From an uncultured bacterium (GTDB taxonomy: Bacteria; Cyanobacteriota; Vampirovibrionia; Gastranaerophilales; Gastranaerophilaceae): a stretch of 32,189 nt of DNA. The position numbers and the translations under genes were made by a program. Positions 24,392-31,811 of this stretch are shown piece by piece. The stretch is taken from contig URXH01000008.1 in NCBI GenBank assembly GCA_900551675.1, positions 1-32,189 of the forward strand, read 5' to 3'. Position 1 is the stretch's first letter, and each line of letters begins with the position of its first letter. Under the pieces are notes generated by a model. The model was not told the origin of the DNA. It did not search any database and worked only from the letters and a program-made list of their open reading frames with translations.

Positions 24392-24397
24392 TAGTCT

Positions 24398-24616
24398 ATG
24401 TATTATGAAAACGGTAAAATTTTTATAGATAATGACGATCAGTGCATGGACTGCAAAAATTATGCAGAAGGAGTTTCCTGCCCTCTGCTTACTGCACTCG
24501 GACTCGGAGTTGTGTATCTTGAAGATAGTTTAACTGTTACCAATTGCGGTTTCTTTGAGAAATTTGAGAGAAAATTACATATTGTGAGGAATAATGACAC
24601 GAATAACGTTGATTAA
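24398..24616 (+). CDS. 72-aa cysteine micro-protein upstream of isocitrate dehydrogenase
   Basis: The protein has 72 residues: a beta-strand (YENGKIFIDNDDQ), then cysteines at 16, 19, 28 and 50 (CMDCKNYAEGVSC and TNCGFFEK), a pattern that could hold zinc or an iron-sulfur cluster. There is no signal peptide. It is the first gene after a strong promoter and appears to be translated from a leaderless mRNA. Its last 23 nt overlap the start of the isocitrate dehydrogenase gene in another frame, and it carries that gene's SD (GAGGA). The tight coupling hints at a linked role or regulation of the dehydrogenase. Family not recognised. Confidence 0.68.
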   Translation: MYYENGKIFIDNDDQCMDCKNYAEGVSCPLLTALGLGVVYLEDSLTVTNCGFFEKFERKLHIVRNNDTNNVD

Positions 24617-25586
24617 CGGGGATGGTATTGGCCCGGAAATTTCAGATGCTGTTGTACAAATAATTGATGCTTCAGGGCTTAAATTAGATTGGGAGCTTCA
24701 AACAGCAGGTGCTGATGTTATTGATAAAGAAGGTACTCCCTTGCCTGATAGAGTATTAGAGTCAATTAAACGGAATAAGATAGCTCTGAAAGCTCCGGTT
24801 ACAACTCCTATTGGAAAAGGTTTTAAATCCGTTAATGTTCAGCTTCGCAAAGCTCTTGATTTATATGCTAATCTGCGTCCATGCAAAAATTTGCCTAATG
24901 TAAAAACAAAATTCGATAATGTTGATATTGTTGTCGTGAGAGAAAATACAGAGGATTTGTATGCAGGTATTGAACGTAAGGTAAATGAAGATACTGCAGA
25001 GAGTATAAAAGTTATAACACGTAAAGCTTCAGAAAGAATTTGCAAATTTGCTTTTGATTATGCTCATAAGAATAAAAGAAAAGAAGTTTGTGTTGTAACA
25101 AAGGCTAATATTATGAAGCTCTCTGACGGTTTATTTCTCGATTGTTATAGAAAAGTCGCTGAAAATTACCCTCAAATTAATAAGCGTGAAATTCTTGTTG
25201 ATAATTTATGTATGCAGTTAGTGCAAAATCCTTCACAGTTTGATGTGCTTGTACTCCCTAATTTGTACGGAGACATTGTTTCTGACTTATGTGCAGGATT
25301 AATAGGCGGACTCGGTATTGCGCAGGGGGCAAATATTGGCAAAGACTATGCTGTATTTGAGCCTGTTCATGGTTCTGCTCCCGATATAAAAGGTCAAAAT
25401 AAAGCTAATCCTACTGCTCTTTTGCTTTCAGCAGTTGAAATGCTAAAATATATCGGAGAAACTGTTTATGCTCAAAAAATACAATCAGCTTTATTTAAAA
25501 CATTTTCGCAGGGAAAATTTACTTCTGATTTAGGCGGAAATTTAACTACGAAAGAATTTACGGATGCAATAATTCAAAATCTGTAA
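24594..25586 (+). CDS. NAD-type isocitrate dehydrogenase
   Basis: The 330-residue protein belongs to the isocitrate/isopropylmalate dehydrogenase family, in the short (~330-aa) NAD-dependent IDH class. It oxidatively decarboxylates isocitrate to 2-oxoglutarate. TLINGDGIGPEI is at the N-terminus. The substrate loop SVNVQLRKALDLYANLRP and the RENTEDLYAGIE signature favour isocitrate over isopropylmalate. LPNLYGDIVSDLCAGLIGGLG is the metal-binding family signature, and EPVHGSAPDIKGQNKANP is the nucleotide site. ATG at 24594 has a perfect GAGGA spacing. No other TCA-cycle gene is nearby; in this lineage it probably feeds glutamate synthesis. Homoisocitrate or tartrate-type relatives are less likely. 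Confidence 0.88.
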   Translation: MTRITLINGDGIGPEISDAVVQIIDASGLKLDWELQTAGADVIDKEGTPLPDRVLESIKRNKIALKAPVTTPIGKGFKSVNVQLRKALDLYANLRPCKNLPNVKTKFDNVDIVVVRENTEDLYAGIERKVNEDTAESIKVITRKASERICKFAFDYAHKNKRKEVCVVTKANIMKLSDGLFLDCYRKVAENYPQINKREILVDNLCMQLVQNPSQFDVLVLPNLYGDIVSDLCAGLIGGLGIAQGANIGKDYAVFEPVHGSAPDIKGQNKANPTALLLSAVEMLKYIGETVYAQKIQSALFKTFSQGKFTSDLGGNLTTKEFTDAIIQNL

Positions 25587-25596
25587 AAAGATAATT

Positions 25597-25923
25597 TTAG
25601 TCAATAAGACCGAGATCTCTTAAAAATCTTGTATTATCAGACAGCTCAAGTAATTTCTCATCATCTGTAGCATCAACAACACCTTTAGAAAAAAGTTCGT
25701 CCATAATTCTGTTGTGAGAATCATTTTCAGGATCGGACAGAGCTAATTTGGTGAAATTTTTTATGTCGCACTTACGTTCGTACATATTAACGGCGGTTCT
25801 GGTTAATTTATCCAGAAATACGCTTTTTCTCCCCTCAAAATCAACATCAAGCGGATTAATTACTCCGTTTTTGTGTTTTGTCTTTTCCAAATTAAGTTTT
25901 TGAGCTAACTTTTTAAACATCAT
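25597..25923 (-). CDS. Unknown 108-aa protein
   Basis: It starts MMFKKLAQKLNLEKTKHK and is charged, without hydrophobic segments. The second half is helical with acidic patches (LALSDPENDSHNRIMDELFSKG, DNTRFLRDLGLID). No motif is recognised. GGGG lies 13 nt before the ATG pair, too far for a normal ribosome site; TATAAT (about 25951-25956 on the minus strand) may be its -10. It converges on the isocitrate dehydrogenase gene with a 10-nt gap. Function unknown. Confidence 0.55.
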   Translation of the reverse strand: MMFKKLAQKLNLEKTKHKNGVINPLDVDFEGRKSVFLDKLTRTAVNMYERKCDIKNFTKLALSDPENDSHNRIMDELFSKGVVDATDDEKLLELSDNTRFLRDLGLID

Positions 25924-26012
25924 ATTTACACATAATCCCCTTAATTTTTATTATACACTATTTGTCAAGAAAATCTACAATTCTTAACAAATTTAAACGG
26001 ATAATTTTATTC

Positions 26013-26041
26013 TTGATTATAACTTATATTTAAATTAGAAT
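26013..26041 (+). promoter_or_regulatory. serS promoter
   Basis: TTGATT at 26013-26018, a 17-nt spacer, and TAGAAT at 26036-26041. The predicted leader is about 40 nt with AAAGGTGGT before ATG at 26087. There is no room for a T-box leader. Confidence 0.6.
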
Positions 26042-26086
26042 ATTTGCATAAAAATACGTTAGTTATGACTGTAAAGGTGGTAGAGA

Positions 26087-27352
26087 ATGCTTGATATCAA
26101 GATGATTAGAGAATGTCCGGATAAGGTCAATGAACTTTTAAAGAGGAGAAATCCGGAGCTTTCTATAGATGAAGTTTTAGAAATAGATGCTGAAAGACGA
26201 AAAATTCAAACTCAGGCAGATGAATTGCGTGCTAAAAGAAAAAATGATTCGCAAAAAATCGGTCTTATGAAGAAAAACGGCGAGAATACCGATGCTGTGC
26301 AGGAAGAGGTTCGCAAACTCGGTGATGATATAAAAGAATTAGAAGAAAAACTTTCCGAATTAGATAACAAGCAGCGTGATATTTTGCTGCATACTCCGAA
26401 TATTCCTGATGAAACAACTCCTATAGGTCTTTCGGAAGACGATAATGTGGAAGTATACAAATGGGGTGAGCCTAGAAAATTTGATTTTGAATTCAAAGCT
26501 CACTGGGATCTGTGTGAAGAAAAAGGACTTGTTGATTTTGAACGCGGAGTTAAAATTTCTCAGAGCAGATTTATTTTATATAGAGGTAAAGGGGCAAAGT
26601 TAGAAAGAGCGATAATAAACTTTTTCCTTGACTATCATACACAGGAACAAGGGTATGAAGAAGTTTTGCCTCCGTTTATGGCAAATGCAGCGACTATGAC
26701 CGGTACAGGGCAGCTCCCGAAATTTAAAGAAGATATGTATAAATGTGTTGATGAGGATTTATATTTAATCCCGACAGCAGAAGTACCTGTTACCAATATC
26801 TATTCAGGCGAAATTTTATCAGAAGACGATCTTCCCAAATATATGACTGCTTATACCCCGTGTTTCAGACGTGAATCGGGTTCTGCAGGGAAGGACACAA
26901 GAGGGCTTATAAGAGTCCATCAATTTAATAAAGTAGAGCTTGTAAAACTGTGTACGCCTGAAACCAGCAGAGACGAACATGAAAAATTAACGGAAGATGC
27001 TGAAAAAATGCTTCAGTTATTGGAACTTCCATATCGCCGTGAAGCTTTATCTACGGGTGATATAGGCTTTTCAGCCAACAAATGCTGGGATTTAGAGGTT
27101 TGGATGCCTTCTTACAATTCTTATAAAGAAATTTCAAGCTGTTCAAACTTTGGAGATTACCAGGCAAGACGTGCAAATATAAGATACCGTGAAAAAGCCA
27201 CTGGTAAAACCAGATTTGTTCATACAATAAACGGTTCAGGTCTGGCAGTTGGCAGAACATTCGCTGCTATAGTTGAAAATTATCAGCAGAAAGACGGAAC
27301 AATTATTATTCCTGAAGTTCTAAGAAAGTATACAGGATTTGACGTAATATAA
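26087..27352 (+). CDS. serS: Seryl-tRNA synthetase
   Basis: The 421-residue protein has the standard bacterial SerRS length. It charges tRNA(Ser) with serine. The N-terminal tRNA-binding coiled coil spans about 28-105 (rich in K/E, ending [21 protein letters not shown]). The class II core has [20 protein letters not shown], motif 2 [18 protein letters not shown] with the ATP-binding Arg, and motif 3 [19 protein letters not shown]. The serine-pocket region [15 protein letters not shown] is intact. SD AAAGGTGG precedes the ATG. It is monocistronic and ends at a bidirectional terminator. Confidence 0.97.
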   Translation: MLDIKMIRECPDKVNELLKRRNPELSIDEVLEIDAERRKIQTQADELRAKRKNDSQKIGLMKKNGENTDAVQEEVRKLGDDIKELEEKLSELDNKQRDILLHTPNIPDETTPIGLSEDDNVEVYKWGEPRKFDFEFKAHWDLCEEKGLVDFERGVKISQSRFILYRGKGAKLERAIINFFLDYHTQEQGYEEVLPPFMANAATMTGTGQLPKFKEDMYKCVDEDLYLIPTAEVPVTNIYSGEILSEDDLPKYMTAYTPCFRRESGSAGKDTRGLIRVHQFNKVELVKLCTPETSRDEHEKLTEDAEKMLQLLELPYRREALSTGDIGFSANKCWDLEVWMPSYNSYKEISSCSNFGDYQARRANIRYREKATGKTRFVHTINGSGLAVGRTFAAIVENYQQKDGTIIIPEVLRKYTGFDVI

Positions 27353-27380
27353 AAAAGGCTCCTTTTAAGGAGTCCTTTTT
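27351..27380. terminator. Bidirectional terminator between serS and the 133-aa gene
   Basis: GGCTCCTT (27357-27364) pairs with AAGGAGTCC (27367-27375) with one bulge. It is flanked by six A on the left and five T on the right, so it can stop transcription from both sides. Confidence 0.75.
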
Positions 27381-27381
27381 A

Positions 27382-27783
27382 TTACATTTTATTTAATATA
27401 TCGTTATAAGGCAATTCTGAAATTTCTTTCAGTTTTTTTGCCTGTTTATTTGCAACTTTTGCCACTTTCTCTATAAAACCAACGGGGCCTTGAAATAATT
27501 TTGTAAAAGCATTTTCTGTATATTGGGCAAAATAATTTTTTCCAAAGGTAGACTCATCTACTGAATAAACATTTGCGTTTAATGATTTTCCGTCAGGCAT
27601 AACAAGAAGTGTTATATCTACTTTGTCATTTTTTGCCTGTTCATCAATTATTCTGTTTAATCTTTCTAAATCTTCGACTTTTTTAATCCTTGATTTAAGA
27701 ACTCTGTTAACATTGGGATTAGAATGTATTGCCATACCGAAATTCTGCTTATTTTGTGCTTTTGCGTTTACATTTACTTGCAT
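27382..27783 (-). CDS. Unknown 133-aa protein with N-terminal NFGM motif (lineage type)
   Basis: It starts MQVNVNAKAQNKQNFGMAIH with a perfect AAGGAGG site. The short KQNFGM motif near the N-terminus is one I associate with many small Gastranaerophilales proteins. Residues 28-75 (VLKSRIKKVEDLERLNRIIDEQAKNDKVDITLLVMPDGKSL) alternate helix and strand. The C-terminal half is basic and helical (KVAKVANKQAKKLKEI). It has no signal peptide or membrane segment. Function unknown. Confidence 0.65.
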   Translation of the reverse strand: MQVNVNAKAQNKQNFGMAIHSNPNVNRVLKSRIKKVEDLERLNRIIDEQAKNDKVDITLLVMPDGKSLNANVYSVDESTFGKNYFAQYTENAFTKLFQGPVGFIEKVAKVANKQAKKLKEISELPYNDILNKM

Positions 27784-27847
27784 TTTTCCTCCTTTTTATC
27801 TTATTAAAGCGTGTAAAAAATTATTTTTGCTAAGTGTAATAACTAAA

Positions 27848-27877
27848 TTTTACATTTTCTCTTTTTTGGGGCATAAT
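27848..27877 (+). promoter_or_regulatory. Possible promoter of the Ski2-like helicase gene
   Basis: TTTACA at 27848-27853, an 18-nt spacer, and CATAAT at 27872-27877. The predicted leader is about 60 nt and carries the SD GGAG (27935-27938). Confidence 0.45.
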
Positions 27878-27943
27878 ATAAGAAGTTGTAATGTCATTAT
27901 AAACTTGTATAAAAGTCAAAATGACAGGTAATATGGAGTATTA

Positions 27944-30229
27944 ATGAGCGAATTTCCGTTCGAGCTGGATGATTTTCAAAAAGAAGCCTGTGATTATATT
28001 GATCGGGGTAAAAGTGTTGTAGTTTGTGCCCCGACAGGTGCAGGTAAAACCGTTATTGCACAGCACGCTATAAATAGAGCAATTAGTGAAGGAACTCGAA
28101 TTTTTTATACAACTCCTTTAAAAGCTCTGTCAAATCAAAAATATTATGATTTTTCAGAAACATACGGGCAGGATAAGGTTGGACTTTTAACAGGAGATAC
28201 TTCAATTAATCGCAGCGCACAAATTGTTGTGATGACTACAGAAGTTTTCAGGAACATGCTGTACGGTACAAATTTTGGAGCTGTTGCCGATAACTTGAAA
28301 GATGTTAAATATGTTGTACTTGATGAAGTTCATTATATGAACGATGAGCAGAGAGGAACTGTATGGGAAGAAAGTATTATTTACTGTCCAACAAATGTAC
28401 AAATTATTGCTCTTTCGGCGACTGTTGCAAATGCGCAGGAACTTACCGACTGGATTAATACTGTTCATTCAAAAACAGAACTTGTGGATACTGATTTCAG
28501 GCCTGTTCCTTTAAAATTTTATTATTTTGACAGTTCTCAACCGACAAAATTACTGCCGCTTCTGACACCAAGCGGTCAGCTTAATAAAAAAATAAAACCT
28601 GAAAAACGAGTTTTCGGGCGTAAGCTTCAAAACAAAAAGTCTTATGTTAAGGAAATCATAAGAAATTTGCAGGAAAATGATATGCTTCCTGCCATATATT
28701 TTACGTTTTCGCGTAAAAAATGCGATGAGCAGATGGAAAAATGCGCCTCGCTTGATTTGATTACAAAGGGCGAAAAAGCTCAAATACAGCAGTTTATTGA
28801 TGAATATATAGCAGAAAATCCGCATCTTTATAATAATAAACACATTGAATATCTTCTGTGCGGAGTTGCATCTCATCATGCAGGGCTTTTGCCTGCATGG
28901 AAAAATTTAGTTGAAAAACTTTTTCAAAAAGGGCTTATTAAAGTTGTGTTTGCAACAGAAACGCTTGCTGCTGGAATAAATATGCCTGCACGTTCAACAG
29001 TTATAAGTTCTACAAGCAAACGTACGGATAGCGGGCACAGAATGCTTACTGCAAGTGAATTTTTGCAGATGTCTGGCAGGGCCGGGCGACGAGGAATGGA
29101 TGAAGTCGGATATGTTACGATTGTCGGAACACAGTTTCAATCTCCCGAAGAAGTTGCAGAACTTGTATTGAGTGATGCTAATCCCTTGGAAAGCCGTTTT
29201 TCGCCGAGTTATTCAATGGTTTTAAATCTTTTACAGAGATTTTCGCTTGATGAGGCTAAAGAACTTATCCTGAAAAGTTTTGGCTATTTCTCTTCCGGCA
29301 CCAGGCTTCAGCCTCTTTTGAAATCCAAAGAACAGCTTGAAAATGAAATAAAATCAAGGGAATTTGTTTGTCCGTATAAATTGTGCGATGAAAAACTCCA
29401 TGAATACGACAGGATAAGACATATATATGTTCAGAACAGGCAGACTTATAAAAAGATATGCAAACAGGAACGTTCTAAAAACAGACCGCTATCCCCTGAA
29501 GCTGTTAAATTCGGTAAAGAAACAAAAGCTATGCTTGAAAAAATGCATGATTTTAAATGTGATACCTGCAAACTTTATAAAAAACATTCTAAAAATATAG
29601 AAGTTCTTGCTCGTTTTTCTGTACGTATGAATAAAATAGATAAAGAAATTGAAAAACAGAGAGATATATTCTGGAATAAATTTTTGGCTCATAGAAGCGT
29701 GTTAATTGATACGGGGTATCTGACAGATGATTACCCTTCTCAACAAGGCATAACGACTTCTCAGATACGCTCAGAAAATGAATTATTTGTCGCTGAAATA
29801 ATTTTTTCTCATGTGCTTGATGATTTGACACCGGCGCAGCTTGCATCAGTAATATGTGCAATTACTACAGAAGATCTGCGTATTGATATTCCTTATTTAC
29901 CAGTGTCTCAGACTGTCAGAAAAACTTTGAATTTGATAAGAAATATACGGCGTAAAGTTGAAAAAGTCCAAAATCGGTATTCTGTAGAAGCACCTATGTA
30001 TATTAATCCTTATTTCAGCCCTTTGATTGAGCTATGGGTTGAAGGTGCAGAATGGGAAACAATTACCGAGCAGATAGATATGGGAGAAGGAGATATTGTC
30101 CGCTCATTTAAGCGTGTTGTAGATGTTTTAAGACAGTTTACAACAATAGATAATGTCCCTGAAACACTTGTGTTCACTGCACGTGAGGCAATTGATAAAA
30201 TTCAGCGTGAACCAGTAAATATTGACTAA
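27944..30229 (+). CDS. Ski2-like DEVH-box RNA helicase (HelY / cyanobacterial type)
   Basis: The protein has 761 residues. Motif I APTGAGKT is at 29-36, then TTPLKALSNQKY (Ia), the DEVH box in YVVLDEVHYMND, the SAT motif ALSATV, and motif VI QMSGRAGRRGMDEVGY. After the second RecA domain comes a cysteine-bearing insert (CPYKLC and CDTCKLYKKH), as in Ski2-like proteins of Actinobacteria and Cyanobacteria. The C-terminal helical region includes DLTPAQLASVICAITTEDLR, of the DSHCT type. It probably unwinds structured RNA for turnover or ribosome assembly. SD GGAG is 5 nt from ATG. It stands alone. Confidence 0.9.
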   Translation: MSEFPFELDDFQKEACDYIDRGKSVVVCAPTGAGKTVIAQHAINRAISEGTRIFYTTPLKALSNQKYYDFSETYGQDKVGLLTGDTSINRSAQIVVMTTEVFRNMLYGTNFGAVADNLKDVKYVVLDEVHYMNDEQRGTVWEESIIYCPTNVQIIALSATVANAQELTDWINTVHSKTELVDTDFRPVPLKFYYFDSSQPTKLLPLLTPSGQLNKKIKPEKRVFGRKLQNKKSYVKEIIRNLQENDMLPAIYFTFSRKKCDEQMEKCASLDLITKGEKAQIQQFIDEYIAENPHLYNNKHIEYLLCGVASHHAGLLPAWKNLVEKLFQKGLIKVVFATETLAAGINMPARSTVISSTSKRTDSGHRMLTASEFLQMSGRAGRRGMDEVGYVTIVGTQFQSPEEVAELVLSDANPLESRFSPSYSMVLNLLQRFSLDEAKELILKSFGYFSSGTRLQPLLKSKEQLENEIKSREFVCPYKLCDEKLHEYDRIRHIYVQNRQTYKKICKQERSKNRPLSPEAVKFGKETKAMLEKMHDFKCDTCKLYKKHSKNIEVLARFSVRMNKIDKEIEKQRDIFWNKFLAHRSVLIDTGYLTDDYPSQQGITTSQIRSENELFVAEIIFSHVLDDLTPAQLASVICAITTEDLRIDIPYLPVSQTVRKTLNLIRNIRRKVEKVQNRYSVEAPMYINPYFSPLIELWVEGAEWETITEQIDMGEGDIVRSFKRVVDVLRQFTTIDNVPETLVFTAREAIDKIQREPVNID

Positions 30230-30272
30230 AATTTTATTAATAAGTGTAACTTTACCAATATTAAGTTTTGTA

Positions 30273-30295
30273 AATCCCTTGTTGGATAAGGGATT
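30273..30295. repeat. Inverted repeat overlapping the glycosidase promoter
   Basis: AATCCCTT (30273-30280), loop GTTGGAT, AAGGGATT (30288-30295). The right arm overlaps the -35 box TTGAAC (30294-30299). There is no T-run, so an operator is as likely as a weak terminator for the helicase gene. Confidence 0.5.
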
Positions 30296-30322
30296 GAACT
30301 ATTTGTTAAAATATGTTACAAT
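30294..30322 (+). promoter_or_regulatory. Promoter of the phosphodiester glycosidase gene
   Basis: TTGAAC at 30294-30299, a 17-nt spacer, and TACAAT at 30317-30322 with an extended -10 TGT (30314-30316). The predicted start is near 30329, leaving a leader of about 155 nt before ATG at 30484. Confidence 0.75.
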
Positions 30323-30328
30323 AGTAGT

Positions 30329-30483
30329 AGGAAGATCCTGAAAATGGTAAACTCTAAAAGAAAATATCAAAAAAGACAGTAAAATTTTCGACAGGGCTAA
30401 ATCAGGTTTCCGATGAGTGTTATTCCCCGCCCCACTCTTAAATCAAAAAGGTATCCGGTTACTCAAACCTTAGAGGTGATCTT
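30329..30483 (+). promoter_or_regulatory. Structured 5' leader with a short reading frame, possible riboswitch or attenuator
   Basis: The leader contains a 12-codon frame at 30344-30382 (ATG, then MVNSKRKYQKRQ), a GAGTG/CACTC hairpin around a CCCCGCCC loop (about 30415-30437), and two mutually exclusive pairings. AAGGT can pair locally with ACCTT, and AGGTTT (30398-30403) can pair long-range with AAACCT (about 30465-30470). These lie just before the SD GAGGTGAT, so folding could control ribosome access. It matches no riboswitch class I recognise. Confidence 0.4.
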
Positions 30484-31743
30484 ATGGATACGTTGATTTA
30501 TAATGCAGAAAATTATGAGCTGAAAAAATTAGCAGAAATTGCTATTAATGTTTCAATAATCGGGGTTTTAAGTTTGTGTCAGGTGCTGATGCCTATTCAC
30601 GCAAGCAATATGAAAGTTGCTCAGGTTTCGGCGCCTGACTTTGATACAGGTCAGTTAAAAGCAAAAATTCTTAATGAAATTTCTCCTGAAGCAAGGCAGA
30701 AAAATTTTGATAAAATGATTAAAGATAAATACCCTAAAGCGCTTATAACTGATGTAACAGGCGGGGTAAAGCACATTAAACTTACAAAATATTACAGCGG
30801 GAGACCTGTTAGAATTAATGTAGTAGAAGCAGATTTGAAACTTGCAGATAATCTTGAGTTAACTCCCGCGCTCTCCTCAGATACTACACTTAAAAGCAGA
30901 AGAACAATTTCTGCTATTGCAAAAAACAACAACGCTATAATTGCTTTAAACGGAACTTATTTCAAGCCTCAAACAGGTGTTCCGCTCGGAACTTTAATGA
31001 TTAACGAAAAAATGTATACAGGGCCTATATATGACAGGGTGGCTCTCGGAATTTTTGAAGATGGTTTTGATATTGCAAGAATAAGCCTTGATGCATCGGT
31101 AAAAGGAAGCGGGAAAACAATTAAGGTTGATAATATTAATCAGCCGCGGATGCTTTCTACTCATGTTCTTGTTTATACTCCTGAATGGGGAAAATATTCT
31201 CCTGCTGCACCAAAATACGGTGTCGGACTTCAGGTTGCTGATGGAAAAATTACAAAAGCTTCTGCCAATGCTGTCCAAATACCTGAAAACGGTTATGTAA
31301 TTTCAGGTCCCAAAAGTGTTTTGTATGCTTTGCTTAATAAAAAAGATGTTAAGCTTGATATAAGTACAACACCTGAATGGAAAGGTGTTAAACATATTAT
31401 AAGCGGAGGTCCTTATCTTGTTAAGGACGGTGAAGTTTATGTTGATATGACTGCACAAAAACTTCAGGCTATCGGAGGTCGTAATCCGAGAAGTGCAATC
31501 GGTTATACAGCAGATAATAAAGTTATAATGGTTGCAGTTGACGGCCGTGAAGGAAGTTCTATCGGCATGACGCTAATGGAACTTGCAAACTTTATGCAGT
31601 CAATCGGCTGTATAGGTGCAATTAACCTTGACGGAGGCGGTTCTACCGTTATGTATGTCAACGGAAAAGTCGTTAACAGCCCTCAAATGACAGGCGGTAT
31701 CCCTCTTTCAAACGCAATAGTTTTATCGAAAACAGACTCATAG
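30484..31743 (+). CDS. Secreted/membrane-anchored phosphodiester glycosidase (NAGPA-like)
   Basis: The protein has 419 residues. The N-terminus has one hydrophobic segment (about 18-40, ending MPIHA), either a signal peptide or an anchor. The catalytic region of the phosphodiester glycosidase family (NAGPA/DUF2233) is clear: LNGTYFKPQTGVPLG, GGRNPRSAIGYTADNK, VAVDGREGSSIGMTLMELA and INLDGGGSTVMYVNGK. These enzymes cleave GlcNAc-1-phosphodiesters and are often found with exopolysaccharide or wall-polymer genes. A role at the cell surface is likely; the exact substrate is unknown. SD GAGGTGAT is well placed. It has its own promoter and long leader and ends at a strong terminator. Confidence 0.9.
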   Translation: MDTLIYNAENYELKKLAEIAINVSIIGVLSLCQVLMPIHASNMKVAQVSAPDFDTGQLKAKILNEISPEARQKNFDKMIKDKYPKALITDVTGGVKHIKLTKYYSGRPVRINVVEADLKLADNLELTPALSSDTTLKSRRTISAIAKNNNAIIALNGTYFKPQTGVPLGTLMINEKMYTGPIYDRVALGIFEDGFDIARISLDASVKGSGKTIKVDNINQPRMLSTHVLVYTPEWGKYSPAAPKYGVGLQVADGKITKASANAVQIPENGYVISGPKSVLYALLNKKDVKLDISTTPEWKGVKHIISGGPYLVKDGEVYVDMTAQKLQAIGGRNPRSAIGYTADNKVIMVAVDGREGSSIGMTLMELANFMQSIGCIGAINLDGGGSTVMYVNGKVVNSPQMTGGIPLSNAIVLSKTDS

Positions 31744-31782
31744 ACCAAACTTCTTCTCATAATCTTTTCATGTATTGCACGT

Positions 31783-31811
31783 AACCCGCATCTAAAGCGG
31801 GTTTTCTTTTA
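31783..31811 (+). terminator. Terminator of the glycosidase gene
   Basis: Stem AACCCGC (31783-31789) / GCGGGTT (31797-31803), followed by TTTTCTTTT. It is oriented for the plus strand and touches the stop codon of the convergent gene. Confidence 0.88.

Noticed and set aside
26063..26092. A nine-codon frame (MTVKVVENA) overlapping the serS start
   Set aside because: It contains the serS ribosome binding site in its body, has no site of its own, and is easily explained by chance.
30329..30483. c-di-GMP or ydaO-type riboswitch in the glycosidase leader (because of ACAGGGCTAAA)
   Set aside because: The ACAGGGC fragment recalls the c-di-GMP-I class, but the matching receptor segments (GGGACGCAAAGC type) and helices are missing.
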